Of a DNA stretch of 64,000 nt, positions 1 through 7,862 are shown piece after piece (within the stretch, counting starts at the first letter, position 1; each line of letters begins with the position of its first letter). Position numbers and translations under genes: made by a program. The notes below the pieces were generated by a model that was given only the letters and a program-made list of their open reading frames with translations, did not search any database and was not told where the DNA came from. The stretch is from a bacterium (GTDB lineage Bacteria; Spirochaetota; Leptospiria; Leptospirales; Leptonemataceae). The DNA lies in contig JANSYA010000001.1 in NCBI GenBank assembly GCA_024742665.1, forward strand, positions 758,425 through 822,424, given 5' to 3'.

Positions 1-298
1 GACCTACAGCGAATCCTTTTACCGCATGTTTCGCATGTACCTGCACGCTTCGGCGGCCGGCTTTCGCTGGGGCGGCATTCAGCTGTTTCAGACGCTGCTC
101 TGCAACGGCTACGACAACGAGGAGCCGCTTACCCGGCATCACTTTCTCGGACTCCCGGCTCCGAAGAGTCGCGGCGCAAACGGCAGCAAGCGGAGCCCGA
201 CGCGCGCTAAATCCCTGCGAGCCGGCGCGAAAAAAGCGGCGGGCAAGACCGCATCGAAAAAGAAAGCCGTGCGAAAAAAGGCGGCGCGATCGAAATAA
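1..298 (+). CDS. Cfa-family SAM-dependent methyltransferase, C-terminal end only
   Basis: The reading frame is open from the window edge (codons in phase with base 2) to the TAA at 296-298. The first 45 or so residues match the end of cyclopropane-fatty-acyl-phospholipid synthases, which finish with a FYRMFRMYL-type helix, an aromatic FRW-G segment and a QLFQTLL segment. These enzymes transfer a methyl group from S-adenosylmethionine to the double bond of membrane acyl chains. After this the protein has a tail of about 45 residues rich in Lys, Ala and Arg, which the family normally lacks and which could bind nucleic acid or anionic lipid. The catalytic part lies outside the window. The flavoprotein gene that follows 56 bases later may act with it on lipids; that is inference. 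Confidence 0.72.
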   Translation, partial: TYSESFYRMFRMYLHASAAGFRWGGIQLFQTLLCNGYDNEEPLTRHHFLGLPAPKSRGANGSKRSPTRAKSLRAGAKKAAGKTASKKKAVRKKAARSK

Positions 299-321
299 CG
301 ACGAATCGTGGTCTGTCGAAA

Positions 322-333
322 TTTCGCGCGAAA
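322..333. promoter_or_regulatory. 12-bp perfect palindrome, possible operator
   Basis: TTTCGCGCGAAA is a perfect palindrome 21 bases upstream of the flavoprotein start. A close relative (TTTCGCGCGAAG) lies upstream of the biotin carboxylase gene at 9782-9793. A regulator site is possible but unproven, because CG-rich palindromes are common in this sequence. Confidence 0.25.
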
Positions 334-354
334 CTGAAACAATCTGGAACTCTC

Positions 355-1506
355 ATGTCACAAAACGAATACGATGTACTGATTATCGGCGGCGGTCCCG
401 GCGGCTCGACCGCCGCGACTCATTTAGCGAAGGCCGGCAAACGCGTGCTCGTGTTGGATCACGCTAAGTTTCCGCGAGTGAAAGTCTGTGCGGGATGGGT
501 GACGCCCGGCGCTTTGCGTTTGCTGGAGCTGAAACCGGAAGATTATCCCCATACCCTGCAGGCTTTCAGCGGCGGTTCGGTGATCGTCGACGGCAAATAT
601 CATTTTACCGAATTCGGCCAGACCGCCAGCTACGGCATCATTCGCAATGAATTCGACTATTTTCTGTTCCAGCGGGCGATCGAAGCGGGGGCGGAAATGC
701 GCGACGGCGTGCGCGTAAAAAGCGTCGACCGGGACGAAAGCGGCGCGATCGTCGAAACCGTAGACGGCGAAAGCTTTCGCGGCAAGCTTTTGATCGGCGC
801 CGGCGGATCGGGCTGTCCGGTTTCGCGCAAGTGGGGCGAGCGCCAGAAGAACGAAGATATTATTTTGGCCTGCGAGGTCGAAGTCAAAATCGGCGCGGAA
901 AAATTGAAGCAGCTCACCCCCCACTACGGCAGCACGGAGCTCTTCGCCGAACATGATTTCTACGGCTACGGCTGGTACGTGACGAAGGGCGATTTCGTGA
1001 ATATCGGCGTGGGTCGTTTCAAGAAGGCGACTTCGAATTTCAACGAAGATAAAAAGCGTTTCTACGAGATGATCAAATCCCTCGGACGCATCGATGGTAT
1101 CGAAGACCAACTGCCTGATTTCTCCGGTCACAGCTATAAGCTGTACGACGAGACGCCGCGGAGGCTTTCCGGCGATCGCTTCATGCTGATCGGGGATTCC
1201 GGCGGCTTCGCCACGCGCTGGGCCGGCGAAGGCATCAAACCCGCGATTCAAACCGCGATCTTCGCGGCCCGGGTCGCGACCGAAGCGCTTGAGAAAAACG
1301 AGTTCGGGGAGGCCGGAACTCAGGCCTATACGGATCTCTGTCGCAAAATGTACGGCGAACAACGCATGGACGGGGTCGCGCGGGTGTTGAATCTGATGCC
1401 GCAGTTTGTGAAGTCCGGCGTGGCCGGTCAGATTTGCAAGCGTCGCGGTCTGCGCAAAAAGCTGATCTTCGAAGCGGCCTTCGGCTTCGAACCCGTAAAC
1501 GGCTGA
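355..1506 (+). CDS. Geranylgeranyl-reductase-family FAD-dependent oxidoreductase
   Basis: 383 residues. The N-terminus has a Rossmann dinucleotide-binding motif, GGGPGGS at residues 12-18, and there is a second FAD-contacting motif (GDSGGFATRWAGEGI) near residue 280, the pattern of the geranylgeranyl reductase / p-hydroxybenzoate-hydroxylase-like superfamily. A CAGW segment near residue 46 corresponds to the conserved cysteine region of these reductases. Members reduce isoprenoid or other lipid double bonds, or act as monooxygenases. It starts at ATG 56 bases after a Cfa-type methyltransferase, so a shared role in modifying membrane lipids is plausible. The substrate cannot be read from the sequence. 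Length and domain layout are normal for the family. Confidence 0.8.
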   Translation: MSQNEYDVLIIGGGPGGSTAATHLAKAGKRVLVLDHAKFPRVKVCAGWVTPGALRLLELKPEDYPHTLQAFSGGSVIVDGKYHFTEFGQTASYGIIRNEFDYFLFQRAIEAGAEMRDGVRVKSVDRDESGAIVETVDGESFRGKLLIGAGGSGCPVSRKWGERQKNEDIILACEVEVKIGAEKLKQLTPHYGSTELFAEHDFYGYGWYVTKGDFVNIGVGRFKKATSNFNEDKKRFYEMIKSLGRIDGIEDQLPDFSGHSYKLYDETPRRLSGDRFMLIGDSGGFATRWAGEGIKPAIQTAIFAARVATEALEKNEFGEAGTQAYTDLCRKMYGEQRMDGVARVLNLMPQFVKSGVAGQICKRRGLRKKLIFEAAFGFEPVNG

Positions 1507-1531
1507 GCGCATAGCCTGCGTATAGCATCGG

Positions 1532-1551
1532 AGCGCCGCCCGCTCGGCGCT
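1532..1551 (+). terminator. Possible terminator hairpin after the flavoprotein gene
   Basis: AGCGCCG (1532-1538) pairs with CGGCGCT (1545-1551) around a 6-base loop, 26 bases after the stop codon. It is followed by a T-containing but not pure T tract (TTCGCGTTTCGTTATTCG). Function as a terminator is moderately likely. Confidence 0.4.
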
Positions 1552-1589
1552 TCGCGTTTCGTTATTCGTATTTCACGCGTTGCGTTTCG

Positions 1590-1659
1590 CACTGCGTGTT
1601 TCGCCCTTCGTGCTTTGCACTTCGTCTATCTTTCGCCCTTCGTGCAAAGCACGAAGGGC
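1590..1659. repeat. TTCG-rich low-complexity repeat with an 11-bp hairpin
   Basis: Between two convergent genes the sequence repeats TTTCG(C) and CCCTTCGTGC words. GCCCTTCGTGC occurs twice; the second copy (1635-1645) is followed after AAA by its exact complement (1649-1659), giving an 11-bp stem. There is no T tract after the stem on either strand, so it is not a canonical terminator. Confidence 0.5.
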
Positions 1660-2406
1660 TCAGGCCCCGCCGTAGACCGGCAGCACGGCGCCGCTCATGT
1701 CGCGGGATTCCTCTTCCAGGGCGAATCGAATCACCCGGGCCAGGCTGGCCGGCGTCACCCAGCTATTGAAATCGGCGTCGGGCATGGCCGCGCGATTGGC
1801 CGGCGTATCGATGATCGAAGGCAGCACGGAAAAGGCGCGCACGCCGTCGGCCCGGCCTTCGTCGGCTACGGTCTGGGTGAAATTGATGACGCCCGCTTTG
1901 GACGCCGCGTACGCGCTCAGACCCGCCGTTCCCTGGAGTCCCGGCCGCGCGCCGATCGTTATGATCGCGCCCCGGCTTTGTTTGAGCAGGGGGTAGGCGG
2001 CCCGTCCGCACAGAAACAGGCTGCGCAGATTTAGATTCCACATGCGATCGAATTGTTCCGTCGACGTTTCCACAAGCCCCGCGTATACAAAGCCGCCCGC
2101 AATGTGCACCAGTCCGTCCAGGCGGGAGTGCTCGCTGGCTGTGGTCTGGAAAAATTCGTTTACGGCGCTTTCGTCTGTGACGTCGACCTTGCGGCCTGAC
2201 AGACGCCCGGCTGTCTGCGCGTCGCGCGTTTCTGCGATCGATGCGGCGAGCTCCGCGTATTCCTCGTCGACAATATACGTGACAATCACGCGGGCTCCGG
2301 CGTCGAGCAGACTCGCGCTTACGGCCGAGCCCAGAGCGCCTGTGCCGCCGGTCACGATCAGGACTTGATCCTGTAAATTAGAGGGACGCGATGCATTGGA
2401 ATTCAT
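1660..2406 (-). CDS. Short-chain dehydrogenase/reductase (SDR) with Ala in place of the catalytic Ser
   Basis: 248 residues, the normal length for a classical SDR. It has the cofactor motif TGGTGALG (residues 19-26), the structural Asn region WNLN (123-126) and the active-site YAASK (Tyr166, Lys170). The residue 13 positions before the tyrosine, normally the catalytic serine, is Ala153 in the segment IGARPG. Dihydropteridine reductase has the same Ala-for-Ser exchange at the same spacing, so a related quinonoid substrate or a catalyst not needing this serine is possible. The N-terminus resembles ordinary NAD(P)-binding SDRs. The gene faces the neighbouring gene at 2452 divergently; there is no operon partner. 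The substrate is unknown. Confidence 0.85.
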   Translation of the reverse strand: MNSNASRPSNLQDQVLIVTGGTGALGSAVSASLLDAGARVIVTYIVDEEYAELAASIAETRDAQTAGRLSGRKVDVTDESAVNEFFQTTASEHSRLDGLVHIAGGFVYAGLVETSTEQFDRMWNLNLRSLFLCGRAAYPLLKQSRGAIITIGARPGLQGTAGLSAYAASKAGVINFTQTVADEGRADGVRAFSVLPSIIDTPANRAAMPDADFNSWVTPASLARVIRFALEEESRDMSGAVLPVYGGA

Positions 2407-2451
2407 GCGGAAGCCTGGCGCATCTTGTCCGAATTTTCAATCTTAAATTTC

Positions 2452-3441
2452 ATGGACACCAGGGCGGATGCGTTCGACTTACGAAGCATGCAGGGTCCAG
2501 CAGCCAGAGTCAGTAAATCCAGCGCAAAATCCGGCGCGAAGTCCAGCCGGAAGGTCTGGATCTTCAGCCTGGCTCTGGCGGCGGCCCTGATCGTCGGCTT
2601 CGCGGGCTGGCGCTATCATAGATCGGCTCTGCAAACTCAGGCGGAAAGCCTGGAAGACGCGGCGGCCGAATACGTGGCGGCGGCCTATAAAATCGAACGC
2701 GGGTTCATTGAAAGCCTGCCGATTTACCAGGACTATGCGTCGGCGGCGAAAGAGGCGAAGCTGCGCACCTATCTACTCGCTGATCATCTGGAGGCGGCGA
2801 ATCGCTTCGGCGTGGCACCGGTAGCGGACGAAGCGAGCATCGAGACATTAAGCAAAGCCGGCGATCTGGTCGTTGTCGAAAACACCGCCGAGACGGGCTT
2901 CTATTTCTATAACGTGCCGAAGCGCTTTCGTTATTTGACGCCGGCCGCCGCGAAAGGCCTGGACGCGATTGCCGCGCGAATGCAGCGCGTGCTGGCGGAA
3001 AAAGAACAGATTCGATTGCAGCGGGCAGGCGAAGCGCAGGGCGCGGCGCTTCCGGATTTGCCGACGGTGAAATTCGCCGTATCGTCGATGCTGCGTCCGG
3101 CGTCGTACCAGGCGCGATTGCGCGGCCGCAATGCGAACGCTTCGCTCGTTTCCAGTCACAGCCAGGGCGTGAGCTTCGATCTATTTTACGACGAGTACTA
3201 TGTGCAGCTGCCGGATCCCGCGGCCGACTCGCGAGAGTCGGCGACGTCTCAGGGAATCGCCGGGGCCGCGGCGGTGCAGGAAACCATGCGACGGCGACTG
3301 GGCTATCTGATGGGCGCGGCGCTCCGCCGGCAGTTTCGCGCGGCCCTGACGGAAACTCTGCTGCAGCTGCAATCCGAAGGATTGATCTACGTGATTCTGG
3401 AAAAACGCCAGCGCTGCTATCACGTTACTGTTTTGCGCTGA
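2452..3441 (+). CDS. Membrane-anchored LAS/M15-type peptidase-like protein (DUF5715-like)
   Basis: The frame is open from a TTG at 2425, but the first ATG is at 2452 and is used here (329 residues); neither has a clear ribosome-binding site. One hydrophobic helix near residues 36-55 suggests a signal anchor with the rest outside the cytoplasm. The C-terminal third has SSHSQGVSFD (His236, Asp243) and ends with CYHVTV (His324). This is the His-x6-Asp...His zinc-ligand pattern of LAS-type peptidases such as D-Ala-D-Ala carboxypeptidases, and the SxxRPASYQ segment before it matches DUF5715 proteins. A role in peptidoglycan trimming is inferred. The middle part (residues 60-200) is helical with no recognised domain. 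Confidence 0.6.
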   Translation: MDTRADAFDLRSMQGPAARVSKSSAKSGAKSSRKVWIFSLALAAALIVGFAGWRYHRSALQTQAESLEDAAAEYVAAAYKIERGFIESLPIYQDYASAAKEAKLRTYLLADHLEAANRFGVAPVADEASIETLSKAGDLVVVENTAETGFYFYNVPKRFRYLTPAAAKGLDAIAARMQRVLAEKEQIRLQRAGEAQGAALPDLPTVKFAVSSMLRPASYQARLRGRNANASLVSSHSQGVSFDLFYDEYYVQLPDPAADSRESATSQGIAGAAAVQETMRRRLGYLMGAALRRQFRAALTETLLQLQSEGLIYVILEKRQRCYHVTVLR

Positions 3442-3568
3442 GGGCGTGGCTGTGAGGCCGTTTGGAAAACGCCGGGCTGTTCTGTTGTCGGAGGATTTTA
3501 TGTTCTCTGCGCGGATTTTCCCATTTACGAATGAACTATCGCGCGGTTTCCTTGGTCTAATGGGTTCT

Positions 3569-4387
3569 ATGAATATGCGAAAATATCTTCGAATCGGTTT
3601 AATCGTTCTGCTTCCCGTAATGATTTCCGGTTGTTTTAATATCATCCACTTCGTCGACGTCGACAAAGACGGCAAAGTCCAGGTGCGCTGGAGAATGTCG
3701 GTGTCTTCTGCTCTGGCCGAGATGGGCGCGATGCAGGACGGTCCGGAGCAGGACGAACCGGGTCTGGCGGAGAACCTCGACGAAGCGAAAGAGCGCATTG
3801 AAGAGGGGCTGAAGGGCACCGCGGAAAAGGTCGCCGTCCAGAAATTTGAAAACGATCAGCACCAGGGCATCGACGTGGCGCTAACGCTGAAAAGCCTGGC
3901 CGCGATGAACGAAGCGAAGCTGCCGGAAGACGAAATGCCGATCGTGCCGATCTACGACGCGAAGAAGAAGCAGCTTGTGTTTCGTTTTACTCCGGAAAAT
4001 ACGGAGCAGCTGAAAGGCGCCGATGAAGAGCCGGAGCCGGAATCTCCTGAAATGGAAAGTAAAGACGACGCCGACGGGAGCATGGAAGCTTCAGACGAGG
4101 ACGCGATGGGTCCCGATGCCGGCGAAGAAGATCCGATGGGCGGTCTGGAACAGCTCGGCGAAAAACTCGGCCAGCTGTTTGCCAGCGCGGCGAACTACGA
4201 TATATTTATCGGCTCTGGAATGCCGGTGAAAGAAGCCTATATTCGTTCCACTTCCGGCAAGCGCGGCGATACGATCGAGATCATTCCGCTGGGGCAAACC
4301 AGCATGATTCGTTTCCCTCTGCTCGGAATGATTTCCGACGACGATAGCGACGATGGATTTGAAATCGTCGTTCAGCTGAAGAAATAA
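3569..4387 (+). CDS. Predicted lipoprotein, acidic, unknown function
   Basis: The frame is open from 3446 (GTG), but the N-terminus from ATG 3569 (or 3575) gives a typical lipoprotein signal: basic residues, a hydrophobic stretch and MISGC, with Cys about 18 residues in. The mature part starts with an aromatic strand-like region containing VDKDGKVQV, which recalls LppM/DUF3153-type lipoproteins. It continues into a very acidic, Glu/Asp/Met-rich linker (about residues 150-195) and a C-terminal globular segment. No catalytic motif is seen. It follows the peptidase-like gene on the same strand after 127 bases and may be co-transcribed. Function is not known. Confidence 0.65.
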   Translation: MNMRKYLRIGLIVLLPVMISGCFNIIHFVDVDKDGKVQVRWRMSVSSALAEMGAMQDGPEQDEPGLAENLDEAKERIEEGLKGTAEKVAVQKFENDQHQGIDVALTLKSLAAMNEAKLPEDEMPIVPIYDAKKKQLVFRFTPENTEQLKGADEEPEPESPEMESKDDADGSMEASDEDAMGPDAGEEDPMGGLEQLGEKLGQLFASAANYDIFIGSGMPVKEAYIRSTSGKRGDTIEIIPLGQTSMIRFPLLGMISDDDSDDGFEIVVQLKK

Positions 4388-4395
4388 TAGATCTG

Positions 4396-4417
4396 AGGCC
4401 GGGCCCTGTCCCGGCCT
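4396..4417. terminator. 8-bp GC hairpin between convergent genes
   Basis: AGGCCGGG (4396-4403) pairs with CCCGGCCT (4410-4417) around a 6-base loop, 8 bases after the stop of the plus-strand lipoprotein gene. There is no adjacent T tract, so it may stop RNA decay or assist termination from either side. Confidence 0.35.
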
Positions 4418-4476
4418 GCAGTCATAGGCTCTTAGCCCCTGTTTATCAGCCAGAGGCTTTTTCAGGCAGGGCTTTC

Positions 4477-4797
4477 TTAGCCCGGGTAGCGTGCGTCGCA
4501 CTCCGCGGCACACGCATCGTCGCAGTACTTGAATTTAATATCGCACTGGCTGCGGCAACCGGCGATGGCCGGTCCCATTCTTTTTTCTTCGCACTTCTCA
4601 TAGCATCCCGTGTATGCGGTGCACTTGCGCTCCCGACACTCGGTCATGCAGGCCTGGTTGCGAACGGGATTCGTGCCAGGATCGACCTTCGAAGGCTGGC
4701 TGCTGCACGCGGCAAACATCAGCAGCGCGGCGGTGGCGGCCAGGCAGGCGAGTCTGCGCTGCAGTCTTGAGTTTGCGTTTTGCCGGTTGTACATCAT
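4477..4797 (-). CDS. Small cysteine-rich lipoprotein with repeated CX3C motifs
   Basis: 106 residues. The N-terminus (basic, then about 15 hydrophobic residues, then MFAACSS) is a lipoprotein signal with the lipid-modified Cys at residue 31. The mature domain of about 75 residues contains ten further cysteines arranged as CX3C pairs (CMTEC, CYEKC, CRSQC, CDDAC, CAAEC) in two halves separated by 11 residues. Such an even number of ordered cysteines suggests a disulfide-rich helical hairpin or a metal-binding domain. I do not recognise the family. The gene is monocistronic between the acidic lipoprotein and the dioxygenase gene. Confidence 0.75.
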   Translation of the reverse strand: MMYNRQNANSRLQRRLACLAATAALLMFAACSSQPSKVDPGTNPVRNQACMTECRERKCTAYTGCYEKCEEKRMGPAIAGCRSQCDIKFKYCDDACAAECDARYPG

Positions 4798-4827
4798 AGC
4801 TCCAGAGTAGTCCGGCGCTTCTTGCTT

Positions 4828-5622
4828 TCAATCAAATAATACCGGATCCTGGTCGGAACGGGTGCCTGCCACCGGAGCGTTGTTCTGGCAGTGATACGTA
4901 AAGATCAGACTCACCCGCGTTTGATCGGCGCTGTTGCGCAGAGCCGCATGCAAAAGCCGACTATGAAATAAAACCACGTCGCCGACTTCTAAGGGCACCG
5001 CCTCGGCGCTTTCTAACAGCTCCGCGTTTTCGGGCAGCTCCGGCCGAAAGAACTGCTCGGAATCGAATCGGTCCGCAGCAAAGTCCATGCGATGCGAACC
5101 CGGCACGAATCGCAGGCAGCCGCCGTCGGGTCCGGCTTCGGTCAGGGCGAGCCAGGCCGTGATCAGCTCCGGTTTCGCGAAGCGCCAGTAGCGCATGTCC
5201 TGGTGCCAGCCGGTTTCGGAACCATAGCGGGGATCTTTGAACATCACGCAGTTGTGGTGGGCGCGAGACATGGCGATCGGCGGCTCTAAAATTTCGGAAA
5301 CGATATCCAGGATCGCGGGGTGGCCGGCCTGCTGCTGAATCAGAGGATGGCGATCGTAGATCGCGCGCAGGCGGCGCAGAGTTTTTCCGCCGGGAGATTT
5401 TCGCGAAGCCGGCGCGCCGGGATAACCGGTGTCGGCTTCGTATTCGACGGGCGGCGCGGGATCAATCGCGAGTTCGAGCGAGAGTCCGAGCAGTTCGTCG
5501 CAGAAGTCGGCGGCGCAGAGTTTCGGCAGGACGCAGTAGCCGTCGCGCTGAAAGCTCTGAATGGCCCGATCGCGATCGTCCTGGTTCAAGAACGGACCGG
5601 TCTTGCTTGCGAATTCCGACAT
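4828..5622 (-). CDS. Phytanoyl-CoA dioxygenase (PhyH) family Fe(II)/2-oxoglutarate oxygenase
   Basis: 264 residues, typical for the family. The iron-binding HxD is in ETGWHQDMRYW, the distal His in VLFHSRLLHAAL and the 2-oxoglutarate-binding Arg in TRVSLIFTYH. PhyH-type enzymes hydroxylate fatty acyl, ectoine-like or natural-product substrates using oxygen and 2-oxoglutarate. The WLALTEAGPDGGCLRFVPGSH strand is characteristic. The gene lies 4 bases downstream of the TPR protein gene on the same strand, so both are probably one transcript. The substrate cannot be deduced. Confidence 0.85.
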   Translation of the reverse strand: MSEFASKTGPFLNQDDRDRAIQSFQRDGYCVLPKLCAADFCDELLGLSLELAIDPAPPVEYEADTGYPGAPASRKSPGGKTLRRLRAIYDRHPLIQQQAGHPAILDIVSEILEPPIAMSRAHHNCVMFKDPRYGSETGWHQDMRYWRFAKPELITAWLALTEAGPDGGCLRFVPGSHRMDFAADRFDSEQFFRPELPENAELLESAEAVPLEVGDVVLFHSRLLHAALRNSADQTRVSLIFTYHCQNNAPVAGTRSDQDPVLFD

Positions 5623-5626
5623 TCGT

Positions 5627-6763
5627 TTATTTTTTCTGTTTCATCTTGCGCGCCTGCATCAGGAATCGCAGAGCCTTATCGGTGTCCCCGTTAAATAGAT
5701 GCAGAAAGCTGAGATCGACCATGTCTTTCAGGTCGGCCTTTAAATCCGCGTCTGCGTCTTGCGGCTGCTCGCCCGCTTTTGCATCGCCCTCGGGAGCTCC
5801 GCCCTGGGCGGCTTGCTTTTTCGCGGCCATGCGCGCTTTGCGCTGTTCGATCTTTTTGCGCAGGCGCTGCGTGCGTTCCTGGATCTTATCGTCGATGCCG
5901 TCGAACAGCGCTTCGTACTCTTCGGCGTTCGCTTCGCGAGCCTTCGTAAGATGTTCGTTGAAGTCTTTGTACTTAACGTCGGTGCGAATGACCTCGCGGT
6001 ACTGGTCCAGGCTTTCCTCGTAGCGATTCAGTTTGAGCAGCAGCCCCGCGCGCAAATCGTTTACGAAGGCGTCCCCGGGGGCGTGGCCGCGATATTTTTC
6101 AACGACTGCCAGAGCCTCTTCGAATTTTTCCTGATCGCTGAGCGAGACTGCGAGACCGAGCACGGCCGCTCGCGTCGTCGGATCGATGCGCAGGGCGTTT
6201 TGAAAATAGATCGCGGATTTATCGAAGCGCTTTTGTTTTTCGTAGAGATAGCCCAGCAGAATGTGGGCGCGCAGCAGACGGACTTCGAGTTTCAGCGCCG
6301 CCTTCAGATATTTTTCGCACTCCGGATAGCGCTCCAGTTTATAGCACTCGCTGCCCAGATTGAAATAGACGGCGGCGTCAGCGCGCAGTTCCAGGGCGCG
6401 ACGAAAAAATCCCAGGGCCAGATCCGGTCGTTTCGCGCGGGAGTACAGGGCGCCCAGGTTCACGAAGGCTTCGCGAAATTCCGTATCTTCGCGGGCGGCC
6501 GCTTTGTACAGCTTGAGGGCCTGGTTGAATTTACCGGACTGCTGGGCTTTGAGCGCCGCCATGTAGAGGTCTTTGGCTTTCTGGGACATTTCTTTCTCGA
6601 ATACGATATTCGCCGGAGCCATACGCCGCGGCGCCGATTTGCGGGCGACGGGAGCCCGGTGCGATTCGACGGGTTCGCGCCCGGGTGCAGGCCGGCCGCG
6701 GGATTGCTTTTTTTCTGTCGGTTTGGCTTTCCGCGCCGGGGCTACGGGAGTTTTTGCATTCAT
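5627..6763 (-). CDS. Tetratricopeptide-repeat protein with basic N-terminal tail
   Basis: 378 residues. Residues 1-50 are a Lys/Arg/Pro/Ala-rich disordered tail with no signal peptide, so the protein is probably cytoplasmic. Residues 65-280 contain about six TPR units, recognisable from A-x-x-x-Y-x-x-A and YFNLG / A-x-x-x-L-x-x-A spacing, which form a protein-binding superhelix. Residues 285-335 are highly charged (coiled coil) and the protein ends with a short helix and MKQKK. It starts at an ATG preceding the PhyH gene with 4 bases between them. The partner is unknown; the conserved context with the dioxygenase would have to be tested in other genomes. Confidence 0.8.
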   Translation of the reverse strand: MNAKTPVAPARKAKPTEKKQSRGRPAPGREPVESHRAPVARKSAPRRMAPANIVFEKEMSQKAKDLYMAALKAQQSGKFNQALKLYKAAAREDTEFREAFVNLGALYSRAKRPDLALGFFRRALELRADAAVYFNLGSECYKLERYPECEKYLKAALKLEVRLLRAHILLGYLYEKQKRFDKSAIYFQNALRIDPTTRAAVLGLAVSLSDQEKFEEALAVVEKYRGHAPGDAFVNDLRAGLLLKLNRYEESLDQYREVIRTDVKYKDFNEHLTKAREANAEEYEALFDGIDDKIQERTQRLRKKIEQRKARMAAKKQAAQGGAPEGDAKAGEQPQDADADLKADLKDMVDLSFLHLFNGDTDKALRFLMQARKMKQKK

Positions 6764-6822
6764 CCTGCTTTGAATATCGGACGAATCATGCGGACTCCCG
6801 CGCCTTCTTTCGCGCTGATTAC

Positions 6823-7788
6823 TTACGTCGAGGCGATATCCAGACTCAGGTCCAGGAAGCGCGTTGTGTGCGTGAGAAAACCCATGCTGACCCCCAGGCG
6901 TCCGAGGCCTTTCAGCTGTCCGAGCTCATCGGGTTTCCAACCGCCCGAGAGCTCAATAAAGGGCGCCCTGCCGCCGCCTTCTTGATACGCTTTGACCTGC
7001 GCCAGGGCCTGCTCGATTCGCTCCCGGCGCATATTATCCAGCAGGATGACGTCGGGTTCCAGCGGCAGCACTTCCGCGAGCTGTTCGAGGGTGTCGACTT
7101 CGACGTTCAGAGGCAGATCTGGATTGTGCCGTCGAACGGCGTTCACCGCCGCGGTTACGCCGCCGGCTGCGGCGACGTGGTTGTCTTTGATCATGGCCAT
7201 GTCGCTCAGATGAATGCGATGATTCGTGCCGCCCCCGCAGTAGACGGCGTACTTGGCCAGACGCCGGTATCCCGGCAGGGTTTTGCGCGTATCGAGCACG
7301 GCCACCTCCGGGCCGGCCAGGCGAACGGTCTCGGCCGTCGTCGTGGCGATGCCGCTCAGATATTGCAGAAAATTGAGGATCGGTCGCTCCAATCGCAGGA
7401 GCGCGCGCAGAGGGCCTTCCAGTTCCAGCAGCACCTCGCCGGGGGCGAAAGCGTCGCCGTCGGCCTTGCGGGTTTCGATCTGCAGCGCCTGCTGCGCGTC
7501 GGATTGCATTTCGCCGAAGATCTCATTGAGAATTCGTATCACCGGCACACCGCATAGAACGCCCGATTCCCGGGGAATCAAGCGGGCCCGGGCGCGCTCT
7601 TCGGCCGCGAAGATGGCTTCGGTGGTTGGATCGGCCGTGGGCCAGCCCGGCGGCGCATCTTCGATCAGAGCCGCTCGCAGCAGATCTTCGCAGTCTGCGC
7701 GGATTATGTTGCCTACTGGTGACGTATAGTGCGGTCGATCTGTTTCAGCCCGCTGATTTACGGCCGAATCGCCGGAGTTTGGTTTCAT
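6823..7788 (-). CDS. nadC: Nicotinate-nucleotide pyrophosphorylase (quinolinate phosphoribosyltransferase)
   Basis: 321 residues, somewhat longer than the usual 280-300 because of about 25 extra N-terminal residues. It converts quinolinate and PRPP to nicotinate mononucleotide in de novo NAD synthesis. The family signature is clear: DTRKT at residues 166-170, followed by the GGGTNHR and DMAMIKDNH substrate-binding segments and the PLNVEVDTL and ILLDNM barrel strands. The gene diverges from the TetR regulator gene with 74 bases between them. No nadA or nadB is in the window. A later start would fit the family length better, but ATG 7788 is the only good candidate. Confidence 0.95.
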   Translation of the reverse strand: MKPNSGDSAVNQRAETDRPHYTSPVGNIIRADCEDLLRAALIEDAPPGWPTADPTTEAIFAAEERARARLIPRESGVLCGVPVIRILNEIFGEMQSDAQQALQIETRKADGDAFAPGEVLLELEGPLRALLRLERPILNFLQYLSGIATTTAETVRLAGPEVAVLDTRKTLPGYRRLAKYAVYCGGGTNHRIHLSDMAMIKDNHVAAAGGVTAAVNAVRRHNPDLPLNVEVDTLEQLAEVLPLEPDVILLDNMRRERIEQALAQVKAYQEGGGRAPFIELSGGWKPDELGQLKGLGRLGVSMGFLTHTTRFLDLSLDIAST

Positions 7789-7862
7789 GTGAACCTGCTA
7801 CATTTTTTTCTTGTAAGATATATCCCGCGCCGGTAAAACCAGTATCCCTCAGGAAGAAACAC

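Noticed and set aside
424..1512. A long minus-strand open frame (about 360 codons) opposite the flavoprotein gene
   Set aside because: It lies wholly opposite a gene with clear FAD motifs and has no recognisable domain; long antisense frames are expected from the codon bias here.
5759..7557. Plus-strand open frames of 290-410 codons opposite the TPR and nadC genes
   Set aside because: They are shadows of well-supported minus-strand genes and show no family motif or ribosome-binding site.
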